DNA of 64,000 bases, taken from Coprinopsis marcescibilis. Its lineage: Eukaryota > Basidiomycota > Agaricomycetes > Agaricales > Psathyrellaceae. Position numbers and translations under genes: made by a program. The notes under the pieces are model-generated. The model searched no databases and was not told the DNA's origin. It worked only from the letters and a program-made list of their open reading frames with translations. Positions 28,294 to 39,883 of this stretch are shown in pieces. Location: the NCBI GenBank assembly GCA_004369085.1, contig ML210214.1, positions 62,001-126,000 of the forward strand, written 5' to 3'. The stretch's first letter is position 1. Each line of letters starts with the position of its first letter.

Positions 28294-29668
28294 ATGCGTA
28301 TGTTGGCCTACATCGTTCTTCAAAACCTTTGTTGTTAAACCAAGATCATTATTTACAGGATTGATCATTCGCGAAGACCCCGAATCTGTTGGAGAGTACA
28401 TTGCCAACTACGTGTGCAAGAGGTTAGCAAACGCATATCTCCCGTTCTCCTCCACTTCAACGTCGCTGTTGCAGGATCAACGATTTTAACCCTAGTCCCG
28501 AGCGGCCCTTTGTGCTCGGCCTTCCTACGGGATCCTCGCCTGTGCCGACGTACAAGGCTCTGATTAACCTCGTCAAAACAGGCAGACTGTCGTACGTTCG
28601 CCATTTCTTTTCGTCATATCTGCTGCTCTCATACGTGTGCGTTAGGTTCAGGAATGTTATAACTTTTAACATGGATGAATACGTCGGGTTGCCCCGTGAC
28701 CATCCCGAATCCTACCACAGTTTTATGTTTAGAGAACTCTTCAGTCATGGTCCGTCCGTGTTCCCATCCCCAACTTCTCGTCCTGATCTTGTCTTCCTCT
28801 TAGTCGACATCCCTCCCGAGAACGTCAATATTCTCGACGGGAATGCTGATGACCTTGTCTCTGAATGCAACGACTACGAGCGACGCATTAAACAGTATGG
28901 CGGCGTCGAGCTCTTCCTGGCCGGTATCGGTGAAGACGGTCACATCGCGTTCAATGTAAGGCTTCCTCGGCCTTCCACGAAAGGCAGCCTCTCACCATCG
29001 TTCTGCTCTAGGAACCTGGTTAGTGTTCAATCCATTCTCCGTCATTCCCCCTGCCTGTATCATGTGTTTGATGCCGACATCGTATGCAGGCTCGTCGTTG
29101 ACTTCTCGTACCCGGATCAAGACATTGGCGTATGGTACCATCCTGGCCAACGCTAGATTCTTCAACAATGATATTTCTGCGGTTCCGCATATGGCGTTAA
29201 CAGTGGGAGTACAGACTGTCCTCGACAGCAGGGAGGTCGTAGTCGTTGTCACTGGTCAACGCAAAGCTCTTGCTATAGCAAAGGCTATCGGTCAGTGACA
29301 ATATTAGAGCCATACTTCCCAAGGCTCACTACTCTATTCTCACCAGAGGAAGGAGTGAATCATCTCGTAAGTACCGCCGAACACACAGGGACCTAGAAGC
29401 ATTTGCTGATTGGTATGTGAAGTGGACACTCTCCGCGCTTCAAATGCACCCATGGGCATTGATAGTTGTCGACGAAGACGCTACTTTGGGTGAGTTGGCC
29501 TTATCGACACGATTCCTTGTGTCTGCTGTGCTAACTACACTACCTACAGAATTGCATGTCAAGACGGTCAAGTACTTCAAATCTATCGAGCAGGTTCAGG
29601 AGGAGGTAGAGAAGAACCAGGCAGAGTTAAAGAAAAAGAAACATGCAGCTGTAAATGGGATCAACTAG
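28294..29668 (+). CDS. nagB: Glucosamine-6-phosphate deaminase (isomerase)
   Basis: Converts glucosamine-6-phosphate to fructose-6-phosphate and ammonia, the last step of N-acetylglucosamine (chitin-derived) catabolism in the cytosol. The first exon is only ATGC (28294-28297) and joins to GATTGATC to read MRLIIRED, the usual N terminus. Further exons give [17 protein letters not shown] (phosphate-binding loop), [10 protein letters not shown] with the catalytic Asp, and [18 protein letters not shown] with the catalytic Asp-Gly-His. Then come [39 protein letters not shown] and [13 protein letters not shown]. The C-terminal tail is lysine-rich ([14 protein letters not shown]). Six or more short introns. 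All active-site blocks are intact. Confidence 0.93.
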
Positions 29669-29842
29669 AGATTGATGATTATGCACGAGTACTACTTAGG
29701 ATGTGTATGTTTCAATTGCAATACCCTTGACCAACACTGTCGTTGTGTATTGATATGTCGAATTGAAGCGATAGTCGTTTACCTTGCGAAGGGGGCAAAT
29801 GCGTTCAAGTGTTGGTTGTGTTGTGTTCAAAACAAAAAGTTA

Positions 29843-29934
29843 GGTGCTACCAGGGTTCGAACCTGGGTTTCGGGAAGAATTCAATGGAAAAGCCACTTCA
29901 AAATCCCGAGTGATAACCACTACACTATAGCACC
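29843..29934 (-). tRNA. tRNA-Gln (anticodon TTG), with intron
   Basis: On the minus strand, acceptor strands GGTGCTA and TAGCACC pair over 7 bp. The D-arm is GTGTAGTGGTTATCAC. The anticodon stem CGGGA/TCCCG encloses a loop reading TTTTGA, which gives anticodon TTG (Gln, CAA codons). The T-arm is ACCCAGGTTCGAACCTGGG. The 92-nt gene is about 20 nt longer than a mature tRNA, the extra bases lying after position 37 where nuclear tRNA introns occur. It sits 70 bp downstream of the TFIIIA-like gene, on the same strand. Confidence 0.93.
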
Positions 29935-30004
29935 TTATGACACTAGTTGTGTAAGGCGCACCCCATCCTCCAGCATTACTCTACCACCAATAAAAAATGG
30001 TATT

Positions 30005-31656
30005 CTATTTTTCCAATCCGTGTCTTGCTGATATCCAAGCTGTGAGGTCGTCCTTCTCAACCTGAACGTCGTGAGAGGACTCCAAGTGTCGCCGCAAATC
30101 GTAAAGCCTTGTAAAACAAGCACTACACCGGGGCTGATGGTTTGAACTGCCGGGCAGAGGTGAAGACAAAATTCCGTCGAAGTCTGGGAAAGGACAGCCG
30201 AATGCTCTTCCTCGGGACATCCTCGATTCAGCGCGTGTAGCATAGGCTTTTCCAGTGATAAGGTCAATTTTGGAAGTGTGAGCAGGCTGGTCAGGGCGAG
30301 GAGTTTCAGATTCTTCATCGCTGGTTGAGTCGTGCATATGATCGGATGAGACGTGGACTTTGGCGGTGTGTCTTTGGAGGAGATGTTTGTATCCAAAGGT
30401 TTTTCCGCATTCGAAGCAAGCGAAATCTCGCCTGCCCAAATGCGTCACCTTTTTGTGGGTGTCTAGTGCTTTTTTCTAGGATACTAGTCAGTACATAGCG
30501 GCTGAACTTGTATCGGTACGTACTGATTTAAAGTCTTTCTCGCAACCGTCTTCATCGCATTTGAAGTCCCGACCGATCTCACCTCCTCTCCGTTGCTTCT
30601 TCGACAGAGGCTGTGGTTCATCGTCGGCATCTGACTCTATGTGTCGACGCATCTCCGACTCAAGGTCTCGCTCTTCATGAAGTTTCAGATGTGCCCTTAA
30701 ACCCTTCTGCGATGCAAAGGTCCGTTCTTGACAATCAGGATATGTGCATTTTGGAGGGTGTTCTTTCCGAATGTGAGTTTGAAGAGCAGACCATGTCGGA
30801 AAGTAGTTCGGAGTCTGGTCAGCAGTCGCCAGGCATGTAGCATAAACGCATGTATATCTTTCCGCTGCAGAACGATCAGCCTAGTATTGAACAAAACGGC
30901 AGTTGCTTACGGTCGTGCGTCTTCTTGTGAGTTTTCAGGTGCTGGTTTGTATTGAACGACTTGGAGCAGCCCTCACGATCGCATATGTAGGGCTTGGTAC
31001 CTTCAGGAGCGTGGGTTTGGCAGATATGGGTACGCAGTTGATGGTGTTTTGAAAAAGCTTCTGTACAGCTATCGTGAGTGCACTACATCGTATCAAGTTA
31101 GGTATGTCCAGGTAACGATTGCCAAAGCTCACAAGGAAAGGTTTGGCGCCGCTATGCCAATCTAAGTGGGCTTTGAGGTGCTGAGACGTCCAGAAACGCT
31201 TTCCGCAGCCTTCGATCTGGCACGCGAGGGGGCGATGTTCTTCAGGCAGATGCGATCTCGTATGAGCATGTAGGTGGGATTCCCTCAAATAAGCTTTCTT
31301 GCACGTTTCGCAGATGTATGGGCGCTTGTCCGAGATCAGAGTCTGGGTATGGTTGAAGGATGTAAGGACCAACCCACCTGTCCAGTATGTGTTCGTTCGT
31401 GTTCTTCAAGGCGAGATGGTTTTGTGTAGGCCTTATCACAGCCCGTATGCGTGCATTGATATCGTTTCTTGGTATACTTGGATATCTTGCCGTTGATTAT
31501 GATTGGCTTGGAATCCTTTTCTGGGTTGTAGTCATCGGATTGCTCTGAGGAGGATGAATTTGAGGTAGCCACAGCTCGCAGAATACCACGATAAGGAGGA
31601 GATGTCTTGCGTTTTCCAAGGACAGTCAGGGTCTGCACCTGGGTGGCCATTGGCAT
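30005..31656 (-). CDS. C2H2 zinc-finger protein, probable transcription factor IIIA
   Basis: Predicted 5S rRNA gene transcription factor (TFIIIA). Spliced from several exons, it has a ~65-residue basic/acidic N terminus followed by a chain of about nine closely linked C2H2 fingers. The first reads YQCTHTGCDKAYTKPSRLEE. Later ones include YICETCKKAYLRESHLHAH, CGKRFWTSQHLKAHLDWH, CSKSFNTNQHLKTHKKTH, a long-linker finger TCVYATC..HIRKEH, CQERTFASQKGLRAHLKLH, CEKDFKSKKALDTHKK and CFECGKTFGYKHLLQRH. A further finger-like CSACF..HLESSH lies near the C terminus. Nine or more fingers with GC(K/S)K(S/R)F cores and no other domain is the TFIIIA pattern. An alternative is another multi-finger DNA-binding protein. 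It is divergent from the Spt21-like gene with only 189 bp between the starts. Confidence 0.75.
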
Positions 31657-31845
31657 GTAATGGGAGTCGCAAAAAGCTGAGGCTGGTTAGGCAAGGTGTG
31701 GGAATAAATGGGCGGAGTATGTCGGGCCGATGTCTAACGCGATGGACGCGGTCGCGTTGTTGGGCCATATTGTGCCAGTCGATGCATGTTCAACGACTGA
31801 CCATCGTGGGCAGCCAACAATTTGCCCTTGTCGTTGTCCGTTGCG

Positions 31846-34800
31846 ATGAGCTCGACAGAATCGCCGCGAAACCTCCTTCTTCGTATCCTCTACACCATCA
31901 ATGGCTCTCCTCAGTACATCCTCGCAAAGTCGCAATCCACCTATCCCGTCGAATTCATACCTCAGTCATCACTCTCCAACGCCGCTCAGCAACACGACGA
32001 CAACGCCCATTGTTTCGCGTCGACCTCGCTCAAGAACTGTCTGCGGACACTTTGTATGTCGAGCCCAGAGCTCATGGCTGATACCTCTCGAGACTTCTCC
32101 GTCTATGTACTCGACCCTCTGGAATCCAACTCTGCCCCAGCGCCACTGCAGATATCCAACGCCAAACCAGGCGAGCCTTCTACTGACATCAATCGGGGCC
32201 TAGCTGTAGGGTATGGTCTCATGTCATGGGCACTGAGCTCGGAGGGCGAGTCGCCCAAGGCCGTCGGCACAATTGTCAAGTCGAGCACTTCGGAGTCTCT
32301 CGAGGTTGTTTTCGCTCTGCGCGAGGTAAGCGTGATAGGATGTCCTACCGAAAAACAATCACTCAACTTTTTTTTTCGCTCCCTCTCAGACGGTCACCAA
32401 GCCACCTCCAACATGGACAACACAAGCGCATGTTTCTCAACAGGTCTCGCAGTTCGTGGGTACCAGAGGCCTGAACTCCCGGGCTAATAGTTTTCCCAAT
32501 GTACGGGCTATACCTGGCTGGGCCGTTAACGTTGCTAAGAGCCTATTTTCTAGACGTTTGCAAGTACATCGGGGACTTCGACATCTGCCGCAGGTCCAAG
32601 CTCATTACACACTCAATCTTCTTTCTTCCTATCGTCACACGTAACTGCCGCGCCAGCACCACCAGCTGTCACAGAAGCCAAGCCCCGGACTAAGGCAAGG
32701 CGGTCAGCACCTGTTACGGAGTCAGACCTGTTTTTGGAAGTGCCCGATATATACATTGGGCCTCAAAAGAAAAAGGGACGACCAAAGAACTCCAAGAATG
32801 GTTCATCCAACTCCAAATCCAGGTCTACCGGTGGCAATGTCAGGGACGCGATAGTCATTGACTACGACAATCAGACACGGCATCAACACGTTGCTTTCCA
32901 AGACAATGTTGCTGGCCCCTCCAATCCTCTTCAAACAGCTCAGCCAAACGCAGCAGCAATCAAGTTGGAGCCCCATGAAGAGACCGATCTTTTGAACCTC
33001 TTGACGAGTGTGACAGGTGGCTCTTCGCTCCAGTCTGGCCAAAATGCGGCACTTTTGGCAGCTCTTAGCACGATTGACTCGAATTCAGCAGATAGCACCC
33101 CTACGAACCCGGCATTAGTTTCCGCCCTCAGACATATACTATCCATGTGCGCCGCGACAGCTTCAAACACGTCGGTTGGTGGATATACTCAGCCGACAGC
33201 ACCCCCAACCAATCATGCGAACCCACAAGATGATGATATCGTTATTCTTGATAAAGAGAATCTCAACCCGGCAGCGTTTACCCGCAAAATCCAGAGAGAA
33301 ACCTCTGAAGCGAAACTCAAATCCGAGAAAGAGACACCACCCGCTGCTCGCCCTCCTCAAGGCTTGTCTATCAGCTCGAAAGCCAACGGAGCGTCACCTC
33401 CACAACAACTGCAATGGAATTCCACACCGGCACCGTCATCAACGATGGTACCTTCGCGCAAACGCACACTCAGCGACTTCATGGACGAACGGGAAAACAT
33501 GAAAATTAAGAATAAAGGAAAGGAGCGTGAACGCACCGAGAAGAAAGACTCGCGTCGCCCCAGCTTCTTGCAGCCCAAGGCACCGGCTGAACCCTACCGA
33601 CATTATCGATTCGTCGATGACGACTTGCCCAAGTCAGACAACCCAAGTTCGTATTATCGAGCTCCGTTGCCCTGGTCATCTCCAGCAAGGCCAAAATCGC
33701 CACTCGCTCCTTCCAACGATCCCTATCTGGCTGACAACGAAACCAAAGGGGCCCTTTTGCCTGCGATGCGCTCCCCTGCACGAATACATAGAGTGGCGCA
33801 GTCATCTCCCATACGCGGTCCTAACGCCACAAAGAAGAAATACACAGTTCCAGCATGGGCAAAGACTGACACGGCAATGCAACCAAGACTTTCTGATGAG
33901 GCTCAGAGGACGATTAAAGAAGCTGAAGAGAAAAAACGTCGCGAACGGAAAGAAACCCGCCGAAAGTCGACGCTGTCTCGACAAGAGAGACAGCGTAGCG
34001 ACAACGTTCCATCCAGTCCCTCAACTGTATCAGTGACACAATGCGTTACCTCCACCACCACGTCCACGACTACGATAGCGACGACTATGACGGCTATGAA
34101 GTCCCTCCCGTTCATCGCAGCTGCCAATCTCTCTCCATTCGGCCGGTTGTTTTCAAGTCCTGGACGTCGCTCACCGTCGCCAACACCATCTCGTATTCCT
34201 ATCATTCCTCAGACACCTACCAGGCCAAAGCGAGTGGTATCTCAAGGCTCCGCGTATATGGGTGACTCTCTCTTTACTCCAATCGGAAGGACTGGAGGTA
34301 GCCTTTTTGGGAGTGCCCGTACACCCCGTCTGTCTCCTCAACTCGGATATGGTCCTTCTGGATCTCCGCTCAACAGGAAAAGGGCAAGGACCAGTCCCAA
34401 AACGCTTCTTCTATCCCCTCTTAAGCCCAAAACGCTGTTCCAATTTGAGACACCTTCATCGAATCGATCAGCGAACGACAATGAAATGGAGGCTGCTTTA
34501 GAAAGGGAGCTTGGGGAAGCATTTGAGGATTTGGATGGGCCATCCAATTCGCTGCCCGTCGCCAGTGATGTCGAGACGGATGACGTGCCTTTCTCTCAGG
34601 ACACAGACCTACAACAACAAGAAGGCGAAACCGACAGTGAGGAAGAACCCGTTGGAAAACCAGAGCTTTGGGAAGGGCTTCCACCATCCTCGCCTCTACC
34701 ACCATCGAGCCCGCCTTTGATTCCTTCGGATACGAACGATGAAGACATGGAGGACCTGCAACTTCCGGTGGCGACATCGGACATGGACACAGATGTGGAC

Positions 34801-35229
34801 GGGTTCTCATCGATGAACGAAGATGCCCAAGCTTTCTCGGAAGACGATTGCCTAAGAGACGACTTTTCAACATTCTTCGCGCTGCCAACCCCAGCAAATC
34901 TGGACGCCAACGCTCAAATAATGCAATCTGACGATGTGTTTGAGCAGTTCACCAACATGAATGCAGAGTCTGATGGGAGTGAGCAGCAGGTGGCGGCAGA
35001 TTTGGGAGCCTTTGACACGGCTGAATTTGCCGAGTTCTGGGGGAACCTCAATGGTAACCTCAATATTGGCAATATGGACGCAGGCCCGTCTGGGACGATT
35101 GTTGGGGGCGATGCCGCTGCTATCTTTGGGTTCAATGAGAACGATAACAATGAGTTTGGCTTCCTCGATGCGGAATCTCAGACCCTTGCAGAACATATGA
35201 AAATCATTCTAAGTGGATGTGTAGTGTAG
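31846..35229 (+). CDS. Spt21/Ams2 N-terminal-domain protein, putative histone-gene transcription regulator
   Basis: Large nuclear-type protein (about 1,020 residues). The first ~170 residues (LLLRILYTINGSPQYILAKS, LKNCLRTLCMSSPELMADTS, DFSVYVLDPLE, GLAVGYGLMSWAL) resemble the Ams2/Spt21 N-terminal domain, which in yeasts belongs to factors controlling histone gene transcription. At about residue 300 an AT-hook-like KKKGRPKNSKNG occurs. The remainder is low-complexity and charged, with acidic C-terminal stretches ending in Asn/Glu/Gly-rich sequence. I see no GATA zinc finger, which S. pombe Ams2 has, so it is closer to Spt21 in layout. Three exons or more; the long last exon begins before 32734. 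The start is the ATG at 31846; an upstream in-frame TTG is not a credible start. Confidence 0.72.
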
Positions 35230-35521
35230 AGAAAAGGACTCATCGAATATTCACTTTCTATACGATGTTGTATGTATATCTGTCCTTAACCTGAATTCAC
35301 TTTTGAAGACGTAGGAAACGGAGTCTGTGCACGGCAGGTTCGCGCATCTTGGACCCTGTGATGTACAGCCTCGTAGCTCATAATCATGATGGCGGCTTAT
35401 ATACCAGGTAATAAAGCCGCTATCGGTTTCTCTGCTTGTAGCCACCTACACCCTCCCCTCCTACTCGTAGACGCTGGTCGTCACAGGCCTGGTGCCAACA
35501 AAGAATATAATTTGGGAAGAA

Positions 35522-36707
35522 ATGGTTTGCTCACTGCTGGACATGTTCAACATTCGATTTCTTCTCGTTTGCCTTATCCTTTCGGCCAATGCTCTCTCCT
35601 TTGCCGCTGCCCATAGCGACTCAACTGGCAAATCCTTGTCCGGATTCGACACTCTGGAAGCCCTATACAAAGGCAACGAACGTTTCAAAGGCGTTGGAAG
35701 CAGGAAGCGTGAAGCCGTCTCCCGGTTGGTCGAGGAGAGCAGTAGGTCAAGTGACAGCATCCCGCAGTAGAGGTACTGAATTCCTGTGCCTCCAGCCCCT
35801 TCGTTCATGTTTCTGGGCTGCACGGACAACAGGTGTGTGAACCGCCTTGCCATTATTATTTCGTTTCTTTGGTTAAAAAATCGCCCAACAGGTTGACACC
35901 GGCTTCCATATTCCAGTCGCCTATTGGATCCATTATTTCGCAGAATAACATCGGTAACCAATACTCCAAAACCGATGTTAGCACGTAAGAGCTGTCCCCT
36001 TTGACCATGTTGCAGCAGCGAGATTCATCTTTGGCGTAGCGACGCTGCTATCACCTATGCGATCCAGGAACTCGGGGTTCAGCATATCATCGTACTCGGT
36101 CACTATGGCTGCCCTGGGGTCTCCAAAGCAATAACCGCCCCCAGGGAAGATAACCCGGTCATGAAGTGGATCAGCCCCATCGTCAGACTGTACAAGACCA
36201 CAAGAAGGTGTGGTTCTACTCGATACCGATTCCCCCATGTACTTAGGTTTTCGGTTTTTGTTTGTAGGAGGGAGATTGTCAAGTTCAGGGATTCCAGGAT
36301 GCCTCATAGGGGATTGCCCGATGGCAATAAATCAGCTCCGTCCGCAGATGAAGCTGGATTTAGGTCTCTCGTGGAGGAAAACGTCAAGCGAACGGTGAAG
36401 GCGTTGAAGGAAGAGTCCATATTGGCCAAGGCATGTTTAAACCCACCTGTTCAGCACAAACTTCCGCTCAACATATGTCTGATAGGAATATCAACGAGGA
36501 GCCAAAACGACGCCAAAGGAGAGTGTTGAAGTCTATGTCCATGGCTTCGTATTCGACGAAGCTACCGGCAACGTTGTCAATCTGAACGTCTCCTTCGGTC
36601 CCCCAGGCTTTCCAATCCCCTCTGTTCCGTTCGGAGCGGTGGCGGCAGCGAAGAATTTCCACCGAGAGAAGCATTTCCCTGGATTTAACAAGGGCAAGAA
36701 TCTTTGA
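35522..36707 (+). CDS. Secreted beta-class carbonic anhydrase
   Basis: Reversible hydration of CO2 by a zinc enzyme of the beta class, predicted to enter the secretory pathway. Six exons (35522-35741, 35796-35832, 35892-35984, 36040-36207, 36268-36434, 36502-36707) give 296 residues in frame. A signal peptide is clear (FNIRFLLVCLILSANALSFA); a second ATG at 35543 would start 7 residues later and gives a more typical signal peptide. Zinc ligands and the Asp-Arg dyad are visible in MFLGCTDNR and in VLGHYGCPGV (His and second Cys). Between them NNIGNQYSKTDVS and DAAITYAIQELGV fit the family. The C-terminal part (VYVHGFVFDEATGNVVNL) is the usual closing strand, followed by a Pro/Phe-rich tail. 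Most fungal beta-carbonic anhydrases are cytosolic or mitochondrial, so a secreted one is less common. Confidence 0.87.
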
Positions 36708-37061
36708 TTTAACGAATTATATGGGACTTTGGATGCAGATATATGTATTGATATACTCTTAAGTTATGCTTATGCTTAAACGGACAAATGATTCATGGTA
36801 ACGTTCGCCCCGTTCAACGTGAAGGAGGTTTACGCTGCTCGACTTGGGATATTATTTGTGTATTTTGAATGCCTTCTACGAGTTTGAAAGTTGTTTCAAG
36901 GGAAAGAGAGACTTTGACTGACAGTGAACTGTGAGCCTGTGTCGCAACCCAAAGCTATTGATTCCGCGGCTTACATCGCGGGCCACGCGACAGGCGCCGG
37001 TTAATGAACCCCTTTGGCTTGTACCACCACCATTGATATTATACAACCTCTCCACGCTTCC
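36708..37061. other. Tandem intergenic region
   Basis: Spacer between two plus-strand genes, with the carbonic anhydrase 3' end and the DSC3 promoter. No gene seen. Confidence 0.5.
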
Positions 37062-38184
37062 ATGTCAATGCTCAGCGAAAAGGCAAAGGGGAAACAAAAA
37101 GCATTAGATGACCCATCCGACAAGAACGCCCCTTCGACCTCGACAAATGCTGAACCACCGACCCGAGAACTGGTCATCCGCTTCACGGAGGGTGCACCGG
37201 ATTTAACAGTAATCGTCACGAAGCAACACAAGGTTTTAGACTTGAAAAGAAAGGTGGATCGACCCAGGAGTACTCGATCAATGCGAACTGTGCTCACCTA
37301 CTCGCCCAGATACGAACGATACGACCAGAACTCAAGGACCATCGTCTGCGTTTGATTCATTCAGGAAGACTGCTCACGGACGGGACTTTTGTTTACTCGT
37401 GGCTCACATCTTTGGAAGAGAGGCAGCAAAGGGCAGCATTGGCAAATGGCGACGGAAAACTCAGCTCGAAAGCATCGACGACATGGATCCATTGCTCTGT
37501 GGGACCTAAATTCACTTCATCTGGCGACGAGGTAGAGGAAAACCGACCAGTCAGTCACCTGTCCTTAGTTTGAGCATCAAGCTTGCTGATGCAGCCTTTT
37601 CCTGCCACAGTCTGGTCAAATGCAGCCCTTGCGTGGATTTGACAGGCTTTCAGGACTGGGGTTCTCAGAAGCCGACATTGTCAACTTTAGACGCCAGTTC
37701 CATAGCCAGTCGATGATGAATTATCTCGATTTGGACTTTGAGACCGAGGAAGAGTGTAGGTCACAGCACAATCAACACTTACTACCGTTCCTGACAATCT
37801 CTGGGCAGTTGATGAACACGCTCGAGCCTTGGAAGAGCAATGGATCGATTCCATTGACAATGCTGGCTCCGCAGCTCTGTCGCAGTCAGCCAATTCATCG
37901 AACGCCTCGATTCTGCAAGGAATTGTCATAGGATTTTTCTTTCCTTTGTTGCCTTTCTTCTTCCTCCGGTCGAAACACGCACCAGTATTTTGGGAGGATG
38001 GGAGTGAGCATGAACACCCCGCCAACGTCATCTTCTCGTACGTGCTCGTGTCCTTGAAAGAATGCCTACCCGACAGCCTGACGTCCATTCATTCCTCAGA
38101 CGAAAGACTCAGATGGGTTTGGTTGTCGGGTTCCTCATTAACCTAATGTTTGGCCTCTGGAGATTTTTGTTGGATTCTTCATAA
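37062..38184 (+). CDS. DSC3: Dsc3-type subunit of the DSC/Golgi-ER E3 ubiquitin ligase complex
   Basis: Membrane subunit of the Dsc E3 ligase, which in fungi ubiquitinates Golgi/endosome membrane proteins and, in fission yeast, triggers SREBP cleavage. The N-terminal part (after a short Ser/Asp/Lys leader) is a ubiquitin-like fold: ELVIRFTEGAPDLTVIV, KVLDLKRK joined over a 54-nt intron to IRTIRPEL, and RLRLIHSGRLLTDG. The Dsc3 C-terminal domain follows, beginning MQPLRGFDRLSGLGFSEADI and continuing DEHARALEEQWIDSID. Two hydrophobic helices close the protein: GIVIGFFFPLLPFFFL and MGLVVGFLINLMFGLWRF. The start is the ATG at 37062; the frame is open upstream only from a TTG. The two C-terminal helices and the UBL order are the family hallmark. 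Confidence 0.88.
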
Positions 38185-38255
38185 ATGCCTGGAAAGGTAG
38201 TGTGATACATGGACATTATATACCAAAACTTAAATTATAGGAACATTGTGCGACT

Positions 38256-39670
38256 TCAAAGCTTGCCATTAATACTAGCCGCAACACCCTCTTCCCACAG
38301 ACTCCAAATCAAACCCTTGTCTGGGCCCAATCCCTCCTTTGCCAGTCGAGTGTATGCGTCGTGCACCTGCTTCGCACCGAGGACAGGTTGGAGTTCTACC
38401 CAGTTGATGCAGTCTTTCATCAGCGAACCCCATGCATTTAACTGCCGTTGGAAGATTTCGGATACGGGGAGTTGGTGCTTGCGAACACTAAGCCATTCTG
38501 GCATAAAGAAATTCTCTGTCTTGGGCCAACGGGCGTCTGAGGGTGCGAGTGCTGGTGCAGTTGGGTCAAACGCATTGTGCGACCACTTCATGCTATCATT
38601 TGCAGACGACGTAGGCTGGAGATTGGTCACGCCGAGGGAAACGTTTTTGACAACCCTGCCATTGCTCGAAGACGCGAAGTGCCGCTGTATTTCCTTGTTG
38701 AGGAGGCCGTTGCCTGCAACGTCGATATAAATCCACTGTCGTTCACTCTGCATTTGAAAGGCTCCGTCTGAGCGGAAAGTGTCGTATTCATGCACTTCAT
38801 CGTACAGCCCAAGGTTTTCTGTAAATTTCGCGTTCCGCGTAGAGGTAAGCCCGACAACTTTGGTGTTCTTGAGTTCCCCGTTTCCAATGCGTTTCTGTAT
38901 GAGGTAGGCAAGACAGAAAGCCGTCTTGGAGGAGGCAGAGGAGATGAGAATGGATACTTTGGAGTTGTCTGATGGTGTGTAGCATCCGGTGGAGTACAGC
39001 CAGTCCTCACACCAGTACGAGGTCCAAAACAGCGGCCGATACAGCATGGTGAGATTCTCCGCGTCTGTTACTGCTGAATATGTTGGGTCTGTCGCACATC
39101 TTTGGATCTGGTTGTACGGCCTCCTGTCTGCATTTACGTACGCGGTTGTCAGGGATGCGAAAGACGATAGCTCCCGTTAGTACGTACTTGGTGGAAGATT
39201 CGGTCGTGGAACATAGAATGCATGTTTATTCACGTCGGATGGTGAAACTGGAACCACCAGATACCTAGTCGGAGCAAAGTACCCGTATACGCGCTCCCCT
39301 ATTGTGATCTTTGGGTGCTTGGAGGCGACGACTGTGCCGAAACCCCAAACAGGAATCAAACCATGGGTCTTTGCAAGCTCTGAAGTTGGAGCTGTGTGGA
39401 AATCAAAGTACCTGAATTCAAGCAAATGTAGTGAGCCCTCTTCCAAGCTTCCACCTACAACAACTACGGAGGTTCTCACCTGAAGTGAGGGTGCTCGCCT
39501 AGCGCTTGGTAGGTGATGTTGTTGGCAGAGAAACCAAATCGGTCAACCTTGATTGCGACATGGTTTATGGGAATTGCTGCGAGGTCGAGCGTCGTCTCCA
39601 CGATCATGGTCTCGCCCAAAGTTGCAGCGGACGGTCGTGGAGAACACAGGGTCGCGTTTCGTACAGACAT
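38256..39670 (-). CDS. DUF2855 family protein (quinone-oxidoreductase-like)
   Basis: Exons 39480-39670, 39188-39411 and 38256-39127 give 428 residues in frame. The DUF2855 family resembles medium-chain NAD(P)-dependent alcohol dehydrogenases/quinone reductases without zinc ligands. Recognisable blocks are the N-terminal NHVAIKVDRFGFSANNITY, PVWGFGTVVASKHPKITIGE, RVYGYFAPTRYLVVPV, LYRPLFWTSYWCEDWL and VSILISSASSKTAFCLAYL, the last a Rossmann-like nucleotide-binding stretch. No activity is established for the family. It lies 213 bp downstream of the EgtB-like gene on the same strand, so the two could be co-expressed, but fungal genes are normally transcribed separately. The start at 39670 gives the usual family N terminus; longer in-frame sequence upstream looks non-coding. 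Confidence 0.85.
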
Positions 39671-39883
39671 CGAAGTATTCGAGAAGGAAAGATAGAGTTC
39701 TGTAGTAGTAGCTTCTGAGTTCAAGTAAACTCCGGTTCGGAAACTCATCAACCGGTACACCGCTTGGACAGATAGCCGTAGTCTGCCGAAGGGCACAACA
39801 TGCAGATAGAGTAAACAGTATATTACGACGCATATGGGTAAAACACAATGAAAAAATGCAACATAATGTGAAGGAAATCGAGT

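Noticed and set aside
34421..34910. Long minus-strand ORFs within the Spt21-like gene
   Set aside because: Low-complexity complements of the large plus-strand exon; no start context or domain.
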